Assembly: GCF_000004075.3 (NCBI RefSeq)
Contig: NC_026659.2
Coordinates: forward strand, 2,976,001 to 3,040,000
From: Cucumis sativus
Taxonomy: Eukaryota; Streptophyta; Magnoliopsida; Cucurbitales; Cucurbitaceae
Direction: 5' to 3'
DNA length: 64,000 bases
Shown here: in pieces, positions 18,400 to 30,797 of the stretch
Position numbering within the stretch: the stretch's first letter is position 1
Layout: every line of letters begins with the position of its first letter
The notes under the pieces: model-generated
Seen by the model: the letters and a program-made list of their open reading frames with translations, nothing else
Database searches by the model: none
Told to the model about the DNA's origin: nothing
Made by a program: the position numbers and the translations under genes

Positions 18400-20211
18400 A
18401 TTGAAATGGGGAAGCAACATCTGTCAGATCATGGTGATGATCAACTTTTAGCATCAAAGATACTGTGGAGGAACATTTTGCTGCCACTGCAGGTTAGCTC
18501 TGTGTTTATATGTTTGATATTTTAATTTTTCTTAGAACAATTCATGTTGTGCCTTTGACTAAAGCCTGATCTGGAAAAGTTGAGAAAAGAGTGAATTGCT
18601 TACAGCCCTAAAAACACACACACACACATGCCCCAAAATGAGCATCACAGATACTTCTTGGTGCCTAAACTTTAGAGAGCTAACAATTTAGTCACTTTTT
18701 TTTTTGAAATAGTAACAATTTAGTTCCTAGGTTTTAGCGAGTATTAATTTAGTCCATGTATTTTACTACATGTAACAATTCATGTATGCTTAAGTTTTTT
18801 ACACACTTAACAATTTTTTACACAAGTAACAAATTGATTTGAGATTAAATTTATTTATAAACTACAAAGAGTAAGTTTGATTTTGAAGAAATTTTTCATC
18901 GTTGAGACTAAATTATTACAAACTTGAAAGCATACAGACTAAATCATTACTAACTTCAAGTTTACGAAGTAAATTATAACTTCAATAAAATTCAAGGACC
19001 AAAAAGTGTTATTTTGCTTTAGATATATAAAGATATATTACGACCATCTTGATAGTTAAATGATTATTAGAACTAAACATGTTATTACTGTTTTGATAAC
19101 TAGTCACCCTGTTGTACTAAAAAGAAAAAAAGAGTAAATATCTGACCAACTCTATTAAGTTGTTATATCACTGTTATTTTACAGGTGAGGTTTTTAGAGA
19201 TTACCATCTTGAAGCAAAACTATCTTGAGTTACTCGCCGTCTCCTTCTAAGTTGACGGTTTGAATCGTTGGAGATGGACGGTAATTAGCTTCACTTTATA
19301 GTGATAATATTTTTTTTGGGGGGGGGTGATAGATGTAGAAGCAGCAAATAGTTGAAAACAACGCTGGATGTGTATTCCCTACGACAAACACTTTCCTTCT
19401 TTAATGTAAACTTCAGTTATATTATAGTAAATTTAAGTGGTAAATCACACTTTTACTTACTCAATTTGGTAGAAGCCTCAAAGTGAGTTATTAAGAACTC
19501 AATGTTTAGTAACATTTTACTTGTTTTTAAAAATTGAACTTTTAAACATTGGTCCTCCCACCTATTCATTTCCTTGATTTGTAATACAAATCTACTTTGT
19601 TGGGATGCTTTGAGAAAACAAACTAAGTTTTGAAAATTATTAATTAGAATGATAAAATCTATGACAAAGACATCGTAAGAAAATAAGTATAGTTTTTTTA
19701 AAAACCAAGATAGAAAATAATCGGAGGTTTTAATTTTATGAAATGTATACTGAAAGAGCCAAAAAAAGAAAGAAAAAAAAGGTCTTCTGATTTAAACAAG
19801 TTATCATGTTAATTATTCGTTATTATATTTACATTAATGAAATTTTATATAGAAGGATTATGTTAAAACCTATAAAAATTAAATATAATACTCTAGCCAT
19901 TTTGTCACAAGTCGTCCTGTGACACGAATGTGAATAAAAATTCATGCAGTAAGAGCATAGTACAAACTTGGTGATCAAATCTGTAGATATTTTACATATA
20001 TGATAATCTTGGTGCTATGTTTTTTCACCTTTAACAATCTCTGAATGATACTCATATCATATAACTCTAAGCTATTATCATCGTATCACTTAAAATGTTG
20101 GGATCTCAAGTAGTTTGGCCTTATCAAATGATACATTCAATACTACATTTCACAAATACAAACAATATAGTGATTCATGGCAAAGAAGTTGGGAACCAAA
20201 GAGCAAATGAA
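18400..20211. other. Spacer between convergent LRR and deSI-like genes
   Basis: Contains the 3' UTR of the LRR gene and a degenerate repeat at 18655-19015. A G-run follows at about 19317-19327, then AT-rich DNA. No further gene is supported. Confidence 0.55.
18655..19015. repeat. Degenerate ACTAAAT/TTTAGTCC-type repeat
   Basis: Repeated pieces such as AACAATTTAGT, AATTTAGTCCATGTA, GAGACTAAATTATTACAAAC and GACTAAATCATTACTAAC form a loosely inverted arrangement. A comparable arrangement is found at 45930-46170 in the P450 intron. It looks like an old high-copy element with no coding content. Confidence 0.5.
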
Positions 20212-22737
20212 TTAAACAGGTTCTCTAGCTATCTTCACTGGTTTCTCTTTTAAAAATGCTACATCACCATTGGGACTCATCAGTAAGTGATGATCCGATT
20301 CCTCATCTTCGCTCCTTGCGGATGTAGAAGATGCAAGAGATTCTGACCCGTCATCGTCATCGTCATCTGAATTATGGCATACCAGACCACAGAGAATAAT
20401 TAAACAGGACGACGAGAACAAACGTCAGAGCAGGTTTAATGTTTATTTATATCCCATTACCATCACCATTATGTTCATCCCGAATGTAAATTGAGGTAAA
20501 ACGACGCCGAGTTAATAATCATAAATAGATGCTTTGTCATGACTCATGATAGATAGTTTCATTAAGTTATTGAAACGCCAAAGGAAAAAGCACTACTAAA
20601 TTGAAGAATGCATATGATAAAATATTGAGAAACATACCAGAATAGGCCGGATGATCGGGAAGGTGTCTCACTGCTGAAATCTGAATGCTTTCTGGAAGAA
20701 GACAATTGCAGAATGAGCCTGAAACTCAAAATAACAGTGTGATAAGGTGAAAGAACTATGCAACCATCAAGAACACTCAGCAAAATACAAGAATATATAC
20801 TAGTAGTTGATGTTCTACGAAACACCTTTCTACACAAGACTCTAATGCTTCTGGAGGACGAAGAATCAAAGTTAGCGTTAAGAGCATATGAGGTAAACAA
20901 ACCATTTTCCCCATTCATCACTAAACTACATGAATCAAAATCAAAGTAGTAACGTATCTGATGATTTATAGGTGCTGTCAGGCAGATCACAGAGCCTCTA
21001 AGATGGGAATCAAATACAAGGGAATCCTAAAATCTCACAGGGTTAGGATAAATCAAGAACTATAGATGAATTAAAGAACAAAACTAGAAGTTATTCATTT
21101 TATAGACATTTTTGTTTATCCGTTTTATCAAAGTTCACACCATAAAAATATGTCATTTTGTATAGAATTGTCATACAACTCTTATTCAACCCAAATTTGT
21201 AAATCTTTAGATAGGCAACAATATGGTAAATGCCAATGAAATGAAGGATCAAACTAGAACAGTGGAAGATGTAAAGATTAGAAATGAAAGTTAAGTAAAA
21301 ATTCTAGAGACAAAATAAACATTTAAACCTAGGTTTATAGCATGAGGTGGCTTGAGAACATATAACTCAGTTATTCTATCTACGAGGAGGTTCTGCAGTA
21401 GACACCGTTATTCATTTAAACATTTAAGGATAATAGCGTGATTCAAAATTGCATGCTGAGGAAGAAAAGATTTCTTACCTAATCTAGCAAGTCTATTCAC
21501 CCATCCAGGAATGGACTTCCCAGTTAGCCGCATGCTGACTTCCTCTGTAAAATGGTTGCAATTTTTGGCAATCAAATGATATGTGTCACCGTGGTACTCT
21601 GAAGAAAGGTGCTCCATAAACAAACGAAATTCTGCACGAGATAAATCAGTGCTTCCCAATAATACAGACCTTCGGAAAATAAATCCAGGGCAACTTTTTG
21701 GCTCTACCTCGAACACCCCACTGGTAGGATATTCATGTGCTCCAAAGCCATACTCCATACCATGGACTGAGCATCAAATCAAGTAAAAACAATTTGTTAG
21801 GATACTTCCTAACAAGAATAAGTATATTTCATATATTGAGAATTAACTACGAACTACAATATGATCCAAGTTTATGGTACTTGGGACCCTCTCTCTTGAA
21901 AATACTACTCAAGATCTATCTACTCAACAACTCCCACTTTTTCACTCACGAACTTCTTATCTATAACCACTACTCTCCGCCTAAATATTTAATCACCCTT
22001 CTACCCCTAACCCTATACTAATCTCAGTATCTAACACAATTTTATACCAGGATAAGATGCAAACAGAACAGCACATCAAGATCAGAAATGAATTTTCAAA
22101 TGGAATCATGTATCAACAATTATGTTACTATGACACTGTTGGTGATCATAAATTAAATATTACAAAAGCCTACTGTCCCCAACATTCATCAATATATTTC
22201 AAGAAAAAGCTCAATATCTCTGAAAGAGAAGTTCCAATAGACCATACTCTGAAATTCTTGATGCTCAGATATCCCATCAGTCAAGTCAGGAAAGCATAAA
22301 TATACAACTGCATGCTAGTACTACCTCAGATAATGAGTGAGCTTAAACATATGCCCCTAATAACTCTCCAAGTTCAACTAATTCCAGCTCCCCCCAATCC
22401 AATACAACTAAAATATACCATTTAGATATCCATGCTTCATATATTTATCTCAGGATAACCAATTTACCACCATTGCAAACAGAACTTCCCAGTCGCCAAT
22501 AACAGTGATAATAAACAAATGAATCTATAATAAGGAACACAAGAACAGTTCTATCGTAAAGAAGTATATAACTTACATACCTTCAATACCCGAATGAAAT
22601 ATTCCGAGTCCAACCCAATAGAGATAGTTATTAATAGGAGTAAGATCATAGACATTAAGATATAGCAAAGCATGACCGCTGCCCTGCTCCTTGTCCTCGG
22701 TAAAATCCGGGCTAGATCCCACTGGAAACAGACGCAT
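20212..22737 (-). CDS. deSI-like PPPDE-domain cysteine isopeptidase, 226 aa
   Basis: Four coding exons join in phase: 22581-22737, 21479-21766, 20638-20718 and 20212-20366, all with GT-AG borders, giving 681 bases with stop. The PPPDE fold is clear: LYLNVYDLTP near residues 25-34, then GIFHSGIEVHG with the predicted catalytic His at 48, then HLIAKNCNHFTEE with the predicted catalytic Cys at 122. The tail SPNGDVAFLKEKP follows an acidic stretch and resembles other plant members. Family members are thiol peptidases related to animal DeSI desumoylating enzymes; the substrate of plant members is not shown by sequence. Six Asp residues are coded across the last splice junction. A 5'-UTR exon lies upstream (22939 to about 23110), with an intron at 22761-22938. 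Confidence 0.93.
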
Positions 22738-22938
22738 TGTGTCTAATAGCCAGCCCGGTTCTAAGAAAAAACGCCAAAATTTACAGACTAATCATCTTCG
22801 TAAGTTACCCTTCAAGAAACCTGATGAAAATTCAAAGGAGTAGTAGCTACAGAATTAGTAGGTTTCTATAAACGACAATCACAAAAACTAAAATCCTGTT
22901 AACTGAAGCAAATTTTCAAAAGGGAAAAAAAGAAAAAC

Positions 22939-23110
22939 CTTGAGCGTCAGTCCAGCTGCTGAGAAAGTTGAGATAAACAACGGAAAGATCCCAATTTTTG
23001 CGAGAAAAAACCTGGAGAAACAAAGCTGCAAATCCAAAATTTGCACAAACGAAGAGAGGATTTGAAAATTGAACTAACATTCAAAGGGTAAACCCTAAAA
23101 ACATCGAATC
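22939..23110 (-). other. 5'-UTR exon and promoter-proximal region of the deSI-like gene
   Basis: On the minus strand this segment ends in GACGCTCAAG followed by donor GTTTTTC. The acceptor TTTTTCTTAG at 22770-22761 places the second UTR part just before the start codon. An AAACCCTAA-like telobox lies near 23088-23098, a motif common near the 5' ends of housekeeping plant genes. The right-hand limit is approximate. Confidence 0.55.
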
Positions 23111-26100
23111 CGAGAGACAATGAGGAAGAGCAGAAAGAGATCGAAGAAAGAAAACAGCGATCTTGATCCCTTCAACGTTATGAGAGAAATGAAAATGAGA
23201 CCAAAAGGAAAAATTAAAAAGGATCAAACGAAATCTGGGGTTTCAAGAACACAATCAATCAATCAATCAATCATGGGGAAAAAAGAAAGCCCTAAATTTC
23301 TATGATTTGATCACCAACTTTGCCTAAATATCCATTGTCTCCTTCAACTTCAACCTCCATTACCTTTGTGTTTTTTTTTCAAACGTTTAGAAATATTTAC
23401 TCTCAATTTTACGTTTTTACTTTTTTTCTTTTTCTTTTTTTGATATTCATTGTTTTTGGTTTTGAAAACTTTTTACCTTTTAGTTTTCATATTTAATTTT
23501 TTAAAGTTTGAAAAAGCAAGTTAAATTTTGGAAGACCAAATTTGATGCTTGATTTGAGCTTGGAACAAAGTGTCACATGGTCCCTAATATGTTTTTAAAA
23601 TGATATTATATACTATTCTTTTTAACCTATAGTTGTGCCTTACATTGTTTACTATACAATGTTATATTATTTTGGTATTGAAGGATGGTTTAAAAATTAC
23701 ACAAATGAATTGGTTGATTCCCTTTCCAAATAATAATGTGAACAAAATGACAAATGAGAAGTAATTGAAAAGAAAAGGTGAGGGACCCCAATGTGTCATT
23801 TTCAAAATGTTTATAGGTTTCTTCTCATCTTCTAAATTGTCTATTAGCCTTTGAACACATGGGGTGGGGAGAGGTCTTGGCTGTCTCCCTCTTGTCTTCC
23901 TACATATTAAAGCCATTAAAGATAGTGAAAAGTTACCGCTTCTAACATTTGAGTTGAGATTAACTATGTTATATAACGAACTTTGACAATTGTCTTCTAT
24001 CAATCTCAACTATAAATAGAATTGAGTCGTTAGTTAAATTGATCTGAACTATAAAATTTACTGAATTCAAACTGTATTTACCACAACTATGTTTTAAGAG
24101 TTTGAAAACTAAGATTGTGTTTGAAATATATTTTTAAAAAATCTAGATGGCTTGAATACTGTTCGTTGAAATTTTAATTTTGTATTTGTATTAAAATTGT
24201 GCACATTTAAAAGTACAAGACGAACTACACCCTAAAAAAAACCATTTTATCCGTTCAATCTTGATACCTAATTAAAGGGTCTATATTCAACATAGTTTAT
24301 AATGTGTATTGTTGAAGGAAAAAAAAATGCATGAACTAAGTGATAAAGACAGAGAGTTGTATCAATCACACATTTCAAAGAAGTCTTAGGTATATATTGA
24401 CCATTAGCTCATCTTAATTTACTATTCTATATATTATTGCTTTTGTCTATTTATTTATTTTTCCTCCTCCACATGTTTTAATTGTTACCATTCTCATCAT
24501 TTTACATGTGTTAGTATATAAATACATTAATTATTAGTTTCAAAAACGTTAATTTTTATTGTTTATTTATTTAATTTCTAATTTTCTAATTTTCTAATTT
24601 TATAAATTATAATGTTACCCTTGATCGATAATGTTGTGAGTGTTTTTTAGACTAGAAGATACATTCAACATTTAACAAACAACAAAGATATAACATAGTG
24701 TATAGCATATAGTTCAAGCCAAAAGTTGCAACTTAGGGTTAATATAATTAAGCTTAAAGAAAGAGGGTTTGACTTGGGTCAAAAACCCAAACCATCATGC
24801 TCGGTCTCAATTGTTAAGGTTTGAGGTAGAGTCTAACTAAATCTAATAGGGCATATCTCACTAATGTCTTGACCTAATGGATCATCTTAGTTAATTAATC
24901 CAAAATATGCATGCTAAGTGAAGGTACTCGATAATTTAAATAACGACAATTCTAATGCAACTCTGAAACCTTATATACAGAAAGGCTAAAGCTTAACTGA
25001 AGCACACCTATAAAGATATCATTAAAACTCTAAAGAGAGATAAGAATCATTAGTCTTTTTATTTGCTACACATTTTATATTTTCTAACTTAAACATCAAA
25101 AGCTTGAACGGTAAGCACCATACTAATGCGCAAATCCTTCCATCTTACGAGGTCATGTATTATTCCTTAAATCCTTCCATACTATTTTTTTTTCTACTCA
25201 AATAATGATGGAATTAAAAAGACAAATAAAAATATATATATTCCGATAAATTTTAAAGGATGACTGCATTTGATGAATAAATTATATGGTAGAGAATTAG
25301 AATATTTATAAATATCATATGGCTTCTTGCCTCAATTTTATTTTTTAAAAAAGAACATTCCATTTAAAAATGGCAACTTTGGGAAAATTCAACATGTGTT
25401 ACTCAAAAGAAATAAAATAAACAAAAAAAAAAAAAAAAAGAAAGAAACTATTGAGTCAAATGAATTGATTGACCTAATTTTTGTATATAATTCAATATCT
25501 ACCCTCAAAGATGAAGACAATTTTAAATTTGCAAGCAATTATTACTTTATTTATTGAAATATTAAATTGAAATGAAGAGATGAGAAATCCAATTGGTCAA
25601 TTTTATTATAATTATCCAAATTACATAATTTTCAAACCAAGAAAGTCCCTCTCACCTTCCTATTCCAACATGTGCAAATTAAAAACCCTATATTTTTCTC
25701 TTATTAATTCTTTACTTACATTTTTTTAAAAAAAATTACTATCCCTTTCCTTTCATCATTTAATTTATATTTGTTTCATTAAATATTTAATCAAAGTTTA
25801 GGATAAACTATTTATCAAATTTTTAATAAAGAAATGAAGTCGATTAGTTATATATATAAAAAAAAACCAAGCCATATTTGATTTGTTTGTGAAAAATATG
25901 CATTTTAATGGGTTAAGTAGTAGTAGTGTTATTTATTTATAATAGGCCATTTTATATAATTTTTTAAATATTATCATTTTTTTAAAACAAAGGTATGACT
26001 TTATTAACCTAATGGGTTAACTTAATGCCAAAATTTGAAAATAATGTTAATGAAAAAGAATTAAATAATGTGTAAAATTTGAAATAATGTTGAAATTGTT

Positions 26101-28120
26101 AAATTGGTCCAAAATTAGAGCTAAAAAATATTCACGAAATAATTCAACAATTCGTTAAAACATTAAAATTATGAAAAAATAACAAAATGAACCAAACATT
26201 ATTAGAAATTCTTTTTTCTATTATTATTTTTAAAAAAAGCCCTTTATAAAATATAGAAAAGTTTATTTTAAACCCTAAACCCTAAAAAATGTATTGTAAA
26301 TAAATTAAATTGTAATATTCATATTGTAAAAAAATAAAAAAAATTTGTTGAGGGAGAAAAAGAAAAGGAAAAGGAAATGAATGAATATATGAAATAGGAT
26401 TGGAAATTGAATTTGAAAAATTGAGTGGAAGAAAAAGGCTGCATAACGGCGCACGTGCGGTGCAGACCAGATGGAGGCTCTTTGACTATAAAAGGAAACC
26501 CTACTTGTTAGTTGTTTTCCTCTTAATCAAATATGACGGGTGGGGGTATTTTCGTCATTTCACGCTCTCTTTCCACCACCAATAATCTTGTCGACCATTC
26601 TAATCCCCTTTTTAGCCTCCTCCTAAACCAAATACTTCAAATGTTTAATATTTATTTATGTTCAGAAGAAATATTAATCAAGTTTCATACATGTTAATGA
26701 AAATTTAGAATATTTTGTTGTTTATATTTGAAGTGGTTTTTTATTGTCTAATATTTAATTATGTAGCATCCAATTTGTTTTTCATATTTTTGCATTAATG
26801 AACATTTTTTTATGCATCTAAACAACATTTTATTATATTATTCAATTGTGATAGTTGAAAATTTTAAAAAAATTATCAAAATAAACATAGTTTAACCTTT
26901 AGTATTTGTACTATCAACAAAAATTATTTTTATTTGGTTCATCACCTTGCATAAACTAATCACAAATTGCATAAACGATGATGGGAAGAAAGTGATAGGC
27001 TCACATGAAGTGGCAAAATCATCACATAAAACAGCCAATAGCTCCAAAAAGGGAAGAGTGAAAATAAATTAAAATGGTACTTTTTAGGGTTTCTAAATGG
27101 ATAAAATTTTGCATATTTCTTGGTAGGTTCCAATATATATAATATATAAACTTAAAAAAAGTGGTATTTGATATTTTTAACCCATGGGACGATCTTCCAA
27201 GAATTTTGATGATATTGTTAGTGGGTAGCTTTGAGTGGGAGAGAGCTTAGGGTTTTAGTGGCCATTGGGTTTGTGGAAGAAAATGCAAAATATGCAATGA
27301 TGCCTTTGTATATTATACTTATATACAAAGTTCATTCATGATGTCACACAACAAAAAGAAAAAAAAAATCATCTAAAATTTTAAATATAGGAAAATAAAT
27401 CAAAATACTTACGGTACTTCTCATATGGAATAAATATCATCAATATACTATATAAGAAGTAGTAAGCATGATGGACCAAGAAACCAAATTGACCTACATA
27501 ATATCGGTCGGCTGAGACCGATTCCGAAAAGCTTCAAATCGAAAATTTAAAAAAAAAAAACTGATCGACCGACCTTACTCATTAATGTTGAAATTAGTTT
27601 AGACAAAAAATCGATCACGAACCGATGGATGATCATTGGTAGCATATATGTTTCTCCTCTGTCTCTCGGGTACTTTTATAATCCAAATTGAGTGGTTTCA
27701 ATTAAATGCCATTTCCAAAAGCACTAATTCTCTATTCTCAAATGAACAAAAGCCAAACCATCTACATGAAGAGGAAGAAGAAAGAAAAGGAGAGCCAGGA
27801 GGTCGACGAAAAAGAAAAGACAAAAAGATTCCTAGAAAGGAAATCAACAACTGATGAAGGGCAAAAACGTCATTTCGTATTAAAACTTTTTAACCTAATA
27901 CCTGTCTTCCACTTTCTACCACCCTCCCAAGTTGCTCTTTCCCCTTCTTCTAAAGAACCTTCTCAGAAACCTCATTCACCAAATAAATATACAAATAAAT
28001 CTTTAGAATTTTCAACCAAACAGATAAAATAATATTGAAAGAAAGAGGGGAAAAAAAAAGACTGCTTTTTTTAATTTTCAAACTTCAAACCTTCAAATCC
28101 CATGTGCATAAATCTATTCC
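23111..28120. other. 5-kb AT-rich intergenic region
   Basis: I find no supported protein gene. Short frames exist but lack family features. Noteworthy points are a small GC-richer promoter-like island at 26440-26500, a telomere-type AAACCCTAAACCCTAAA at about 26270-26287, and a segment of repeated CGGTC/GACCG words at 27500-27625. Confidence 0.5.
26452..26494 (+). promoter_or_regulatory. Orphan promoter-like motif group (G-box core plus TATA)
   Basis: A CACGTG core inside GGCGCACGTGCGG (26452-26457) is followed about 30 bases later by TTTGAC and TATAAAAG (26487-26494). No recognisable coding sequence follows within the next kilobase. It may drive a non-coding transcript, or it may be chance. 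Confidence 0.3.
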
Positions 28121-28123
28121 TCC

Positions 28124-28130
28124 TATATAA
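28124..28130 (+). promoter_or_regulatory. TATA box of the ERF gene
   Basis: TATATAA lies 115 bases upstream of the ERF start codon, followed by a pyrimidine-rich leader, the usual layout of a plant core promoter. Confidence 0.7.
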
Positions 28131-28244
28131 AACCTCTCCAATTCACCAAACTCCGATCAGTTTCTCATCTTTCTTCTATTTATCTCTCTAAATTTTACTT
28201 TCAAATCCAAATTTGAATCTGGGTTTTGAAGATTCAGGGGAATT

Positions 28245-28997
28245 ATGTACCACACCACTAAATCAGAGTCCGATTTTTGTTTCCTAGACCCAATTCGCCG
28301 CCACTTATTAGGTGAATCGGATATTTCCGCCGCCGCCGCCGCTCCCCTCGGCAGACCCACTCCCGTTTTCACTCGGAGTGGTAGTTTTAGTAGCTTAATT
28401 CCATGTCTTGAAGACAATTGGGGTGATTTGCCTCTCAAGGTTGACGACTCCGAAGATATGATGCTCGCCGCCGTTCTACGGGACGCCGTCGGTGTTGGAT
28501 GGGTTCCATCGCTAGGAAGTTGTGATTTTGGGTTTTCTGAGGTGAAATCAGAGCCGGAGGTGATTCCATTGAGTTTCCCCGCGGTGTTACCGAATGTGAC
28601 GATGAAGCCGACCGTGGTACCAGAGAAAGGGAAGCATTATAGAGGAGTGCGACAACGGCCATGGGGGAAATTCGCGGCGGAGATTCGAGACCCAGCGAAA
28701 AATGGAGCAAGAGTTTGGCTTGGAACGTACGAGACGGCAGAGGATGCGGCGTTGGCTTATGATCGAGCGGCTTACCGAATGCGAGGATCAAGGGCTTTGC
28801 TTAATTTCCCCCTCCGTGTCAACTCCGGCGAGCCGGAACCAGTTCGGGTGACATCAAAGCGATCGTCGCCGGAGGTATCTTCGTCGCCGAAGCGAAGAAA
28901 GAAAGTTGGGTCCGCTGTGGAGAGTGTAGGAGTACAAGTGGAGCAACAAGTGGCAAGCTTTACACATGGAGGACAGCTGTTTGTTAGCCAATGCTAA
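28245..28997 (+). CDS. AP2/ERF transcription factor, group IX type, 250 aa
   Basis: This is a single-exon gene. One AP2/ERF domain spans residues 131-189 ([19 protein letters not shown] at its start, [16 protein letters not shown] at its end). The Ala and Asp of AAEIRD at the diagnostic positions mark the ERF rather than the DREB subfamily. The wording of the domain fits group IX, the ERF1A/ERF2-like ethylene and defence factors that bind the GCC box. A basic KRRKK at 216-220 is a probable nuclear localisation signal. A short Ala run (about residues 29-33) is coded by a GCC triplet repeat. No EAR repressor motif is seen, so activation is the more likely role. Confidence 0.95.
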   Translation: MYHTTKSESDFCFLDPIRRHLLGESDISAAAAAPLGRPTPVFTRSGSFSSLIPCLEDNWGDLPLKVDDSEDMMLAAVLRDAVGVGWVPSLGSCDFGFSEVKSEPEVIPLSFPAVLPNVTMKPTVVPEKGKHYRGVRQRPWGKFAAEIRDPAKNGARVWLGTYETAEDAALAYDRAAYRMRGSRALLNFPLRVNSGEPEPVRVTSKRSSPEVSSSPKRRKKVGSAVESVGVQVEQQVASFTHGGQLFVSQC

Positions 28998-30237
28998 CAA
29001 TTTTAGCCCATAGATATCAAAATCTCTTCAATTGTTAATTTTATTTTTTTAATGAAAAAAAGTTTTAGAAAGATATTGTGAAGAGGGAATGTTTTTTGTT
29101 TTGTTTGAATTTGTGGATATATAATTTGTCAATATTAATATATTTTGGAGAATGTTCTTTCGAAAAGGTTTCTTGTAATGTGTCATTATGAATATAAGTT
29201 CTTAAATTCACGTCTGCTTTTAGAATCAATGTCAAAGCTATTATATTTTAGTTAATAATTAGTGCCTAATAACAACCCAAAGGTATGTAGTTAAGAAAAT
29301 TTCTTAGGTTTACGTAAAAATTTAACAACTTATAAACTATTGTGATCTGGTTCTACAATAACTATTTATAGAATCAACAAAAATCATAAGTTGTTGAGTA
29401 GCTTCAAAAGATGGCTACCAATTAGAGTAACTGTTTCAAAAGCATTTTACTTTACAATCCCTCCTATCGCATCAGACCAACCACACTAGTCAAATCAAAA
29501 TTTATAACAGCTTACTCATTAGACATCCAGTAGGTGATCATTTTGTTTAATTTGATAATATATATAGACTTCATCTCCAAGTTTCAGATAGCATGTTTGC
29601 AAAAGAATGACAAAAGATAATATGGATTTTGTTTCACTAGCTTTCAGAATCAAATTATATGTTGAATATTAATACGTAAATTGGTCACCACAAATAGGAT
29701 TCCATATTGCAATCCACAAGATCGGAAATCCTTCAAACTTCCAAGAAAAATGTAGCCCATTTTCATCCCCTATCATAAACACCATTACATTTAAATACAA
29801 CAAATTCTTTGATATATGATATGAACCAAAAATGCAATCAAATTATTTTATTGTTGTACTACGTTGCATTAGGATTTCTACTGGAGGAGACTATTTAATA
29901 AACGTACTTTCAAATTTAACGAAATGTTTTTTGAAATTTGTTCTTTGATCTCGAAATATTTGATATGAGTAGTCGAATCACGATAAGATAACGCAAACTT
30001 GCTAAAGAATGGACCATTCGTTATAGTTCAATCTAACTCGAAAGTGATCATTTGAGCCCCAAAGTAAATGAGAAGCCTCACCATAAAAAATCCTGGTCAA
30101 TTAATTAGTTCTTTAATTACTAAAGCATTCCAAGGACATGGTGACCAAGTATTACCTCTCAAACGGCCACAACCTATAATGTAGCATTTATCTACACATG
30201 GCATGACACCCGCCAAGCAAGTTTCGATCTAAACTAC
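28998..30237. other. Intergenic spacer upstream of the KIN-type gene
   Basis: Holds the 3' flank of the ERF gene and the upstream region of the stress gene. No further gene, RNA gene or clear repeat is seen. Confidence 0.55.
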
Positions 30238-30245
30238 TATATAAA
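30238..30245 (+). promoter_or_regulatory. TATA box of KIN-type gene A
   Basis: TATATAAA lies about 120 bases upstream of the start codon, inside a 20-base block (30231-30250) that recurs exactly in the promoter of the paralogue on the other strand (33399-33418). Confidence 0.8.
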
Positions 30246-30364
30246 TCACATGCATGATTTCTCAATTTTAACACAAACAAATTTATTCTGATCTAAAATT
30301 CCTTGTAAGTTCTAAGTTCTAAGCTCTCATCTTTGTGTTTTTGGAATTTCTCTATAAAAAGAAA

Positions 30365-30797
30365 ATGGCAGACAACTCTGAGAAGATGAGCTACCACATT
30401 GGAGAAGCCAAGGGCCAAGCCCAGGTTCACTATACCCTTCCTACTTTTCAATACTTTATTAAACTTCACATATTTGGCTCGACTAGTTATTTTGTCTCTG
30501 AAATATGTTATAAAATTTAAAATAAAAAATAATTAATAACTAGACAATCCAACCCATTCTAAAAACACCCTGATCAACTCAACTTATAGAACACCGTATT
30601 TGAAATCAAGAATTGATTGGTAATATAATGATTTATATTACGTGATATTGTAGGAGAAGGCAAGCAACCTGATGGACAAGGCAGGTGATACAGCCCAATC
30701 AGCAAAAGAGTCGATGCAAGAGGCAGGACAGCAGATGAAAGCTAAGGCACAAGGTGCAGCCGATGCAGTCAAAGATGCCACTGGCATGAACAAATGA
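30365..30797 (+). CDS. KIN/LEA-type stress-induced protein A, 67 aa
   Basis: Two exons, 30365-30424 and 30654-30797, join in phase 0 with a GTTCAC donor and a TTGTAG acceptor. The product is a small, hydrophilic, Ala/Lys/Gln-rich protein starting MADNSEKMSYHIGEAKG and ending AVKDATGMNK. It matches the plant KIN1/COR6.6/At3g02480-type family of short LEA-like proteins induced by cold, drought or ABA. Such proteins are disordered in solution and thought to protect membranes or proteins. It is a tail-to-tail paralogue of the gene at 32923-33294, with the same exon structure. Unlike that copy, its immediate promoter shows no ACGTG core. Confidence 0.92.

Noticed and set aside
20562-20990. 142-residue minus-strand frame in the deSI gene
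   Set aside because: It reads through introns; the true exon 20638-20718 uses another frame that continues the PPPDE protein.
27636-28032. Lys/Glu-rich frames upstream of the ERF gene
   Set aside because: Low-complexity purine-rich DNA; no conserved motif, and the region overlaps the ERF promoter.
28325-28345. GCC-box in the ERF coding sequence
   Set aside because: The GCC triplets code an Ala run and lie inside the frame; they are not in the AGCCGCC form in a promoter position.
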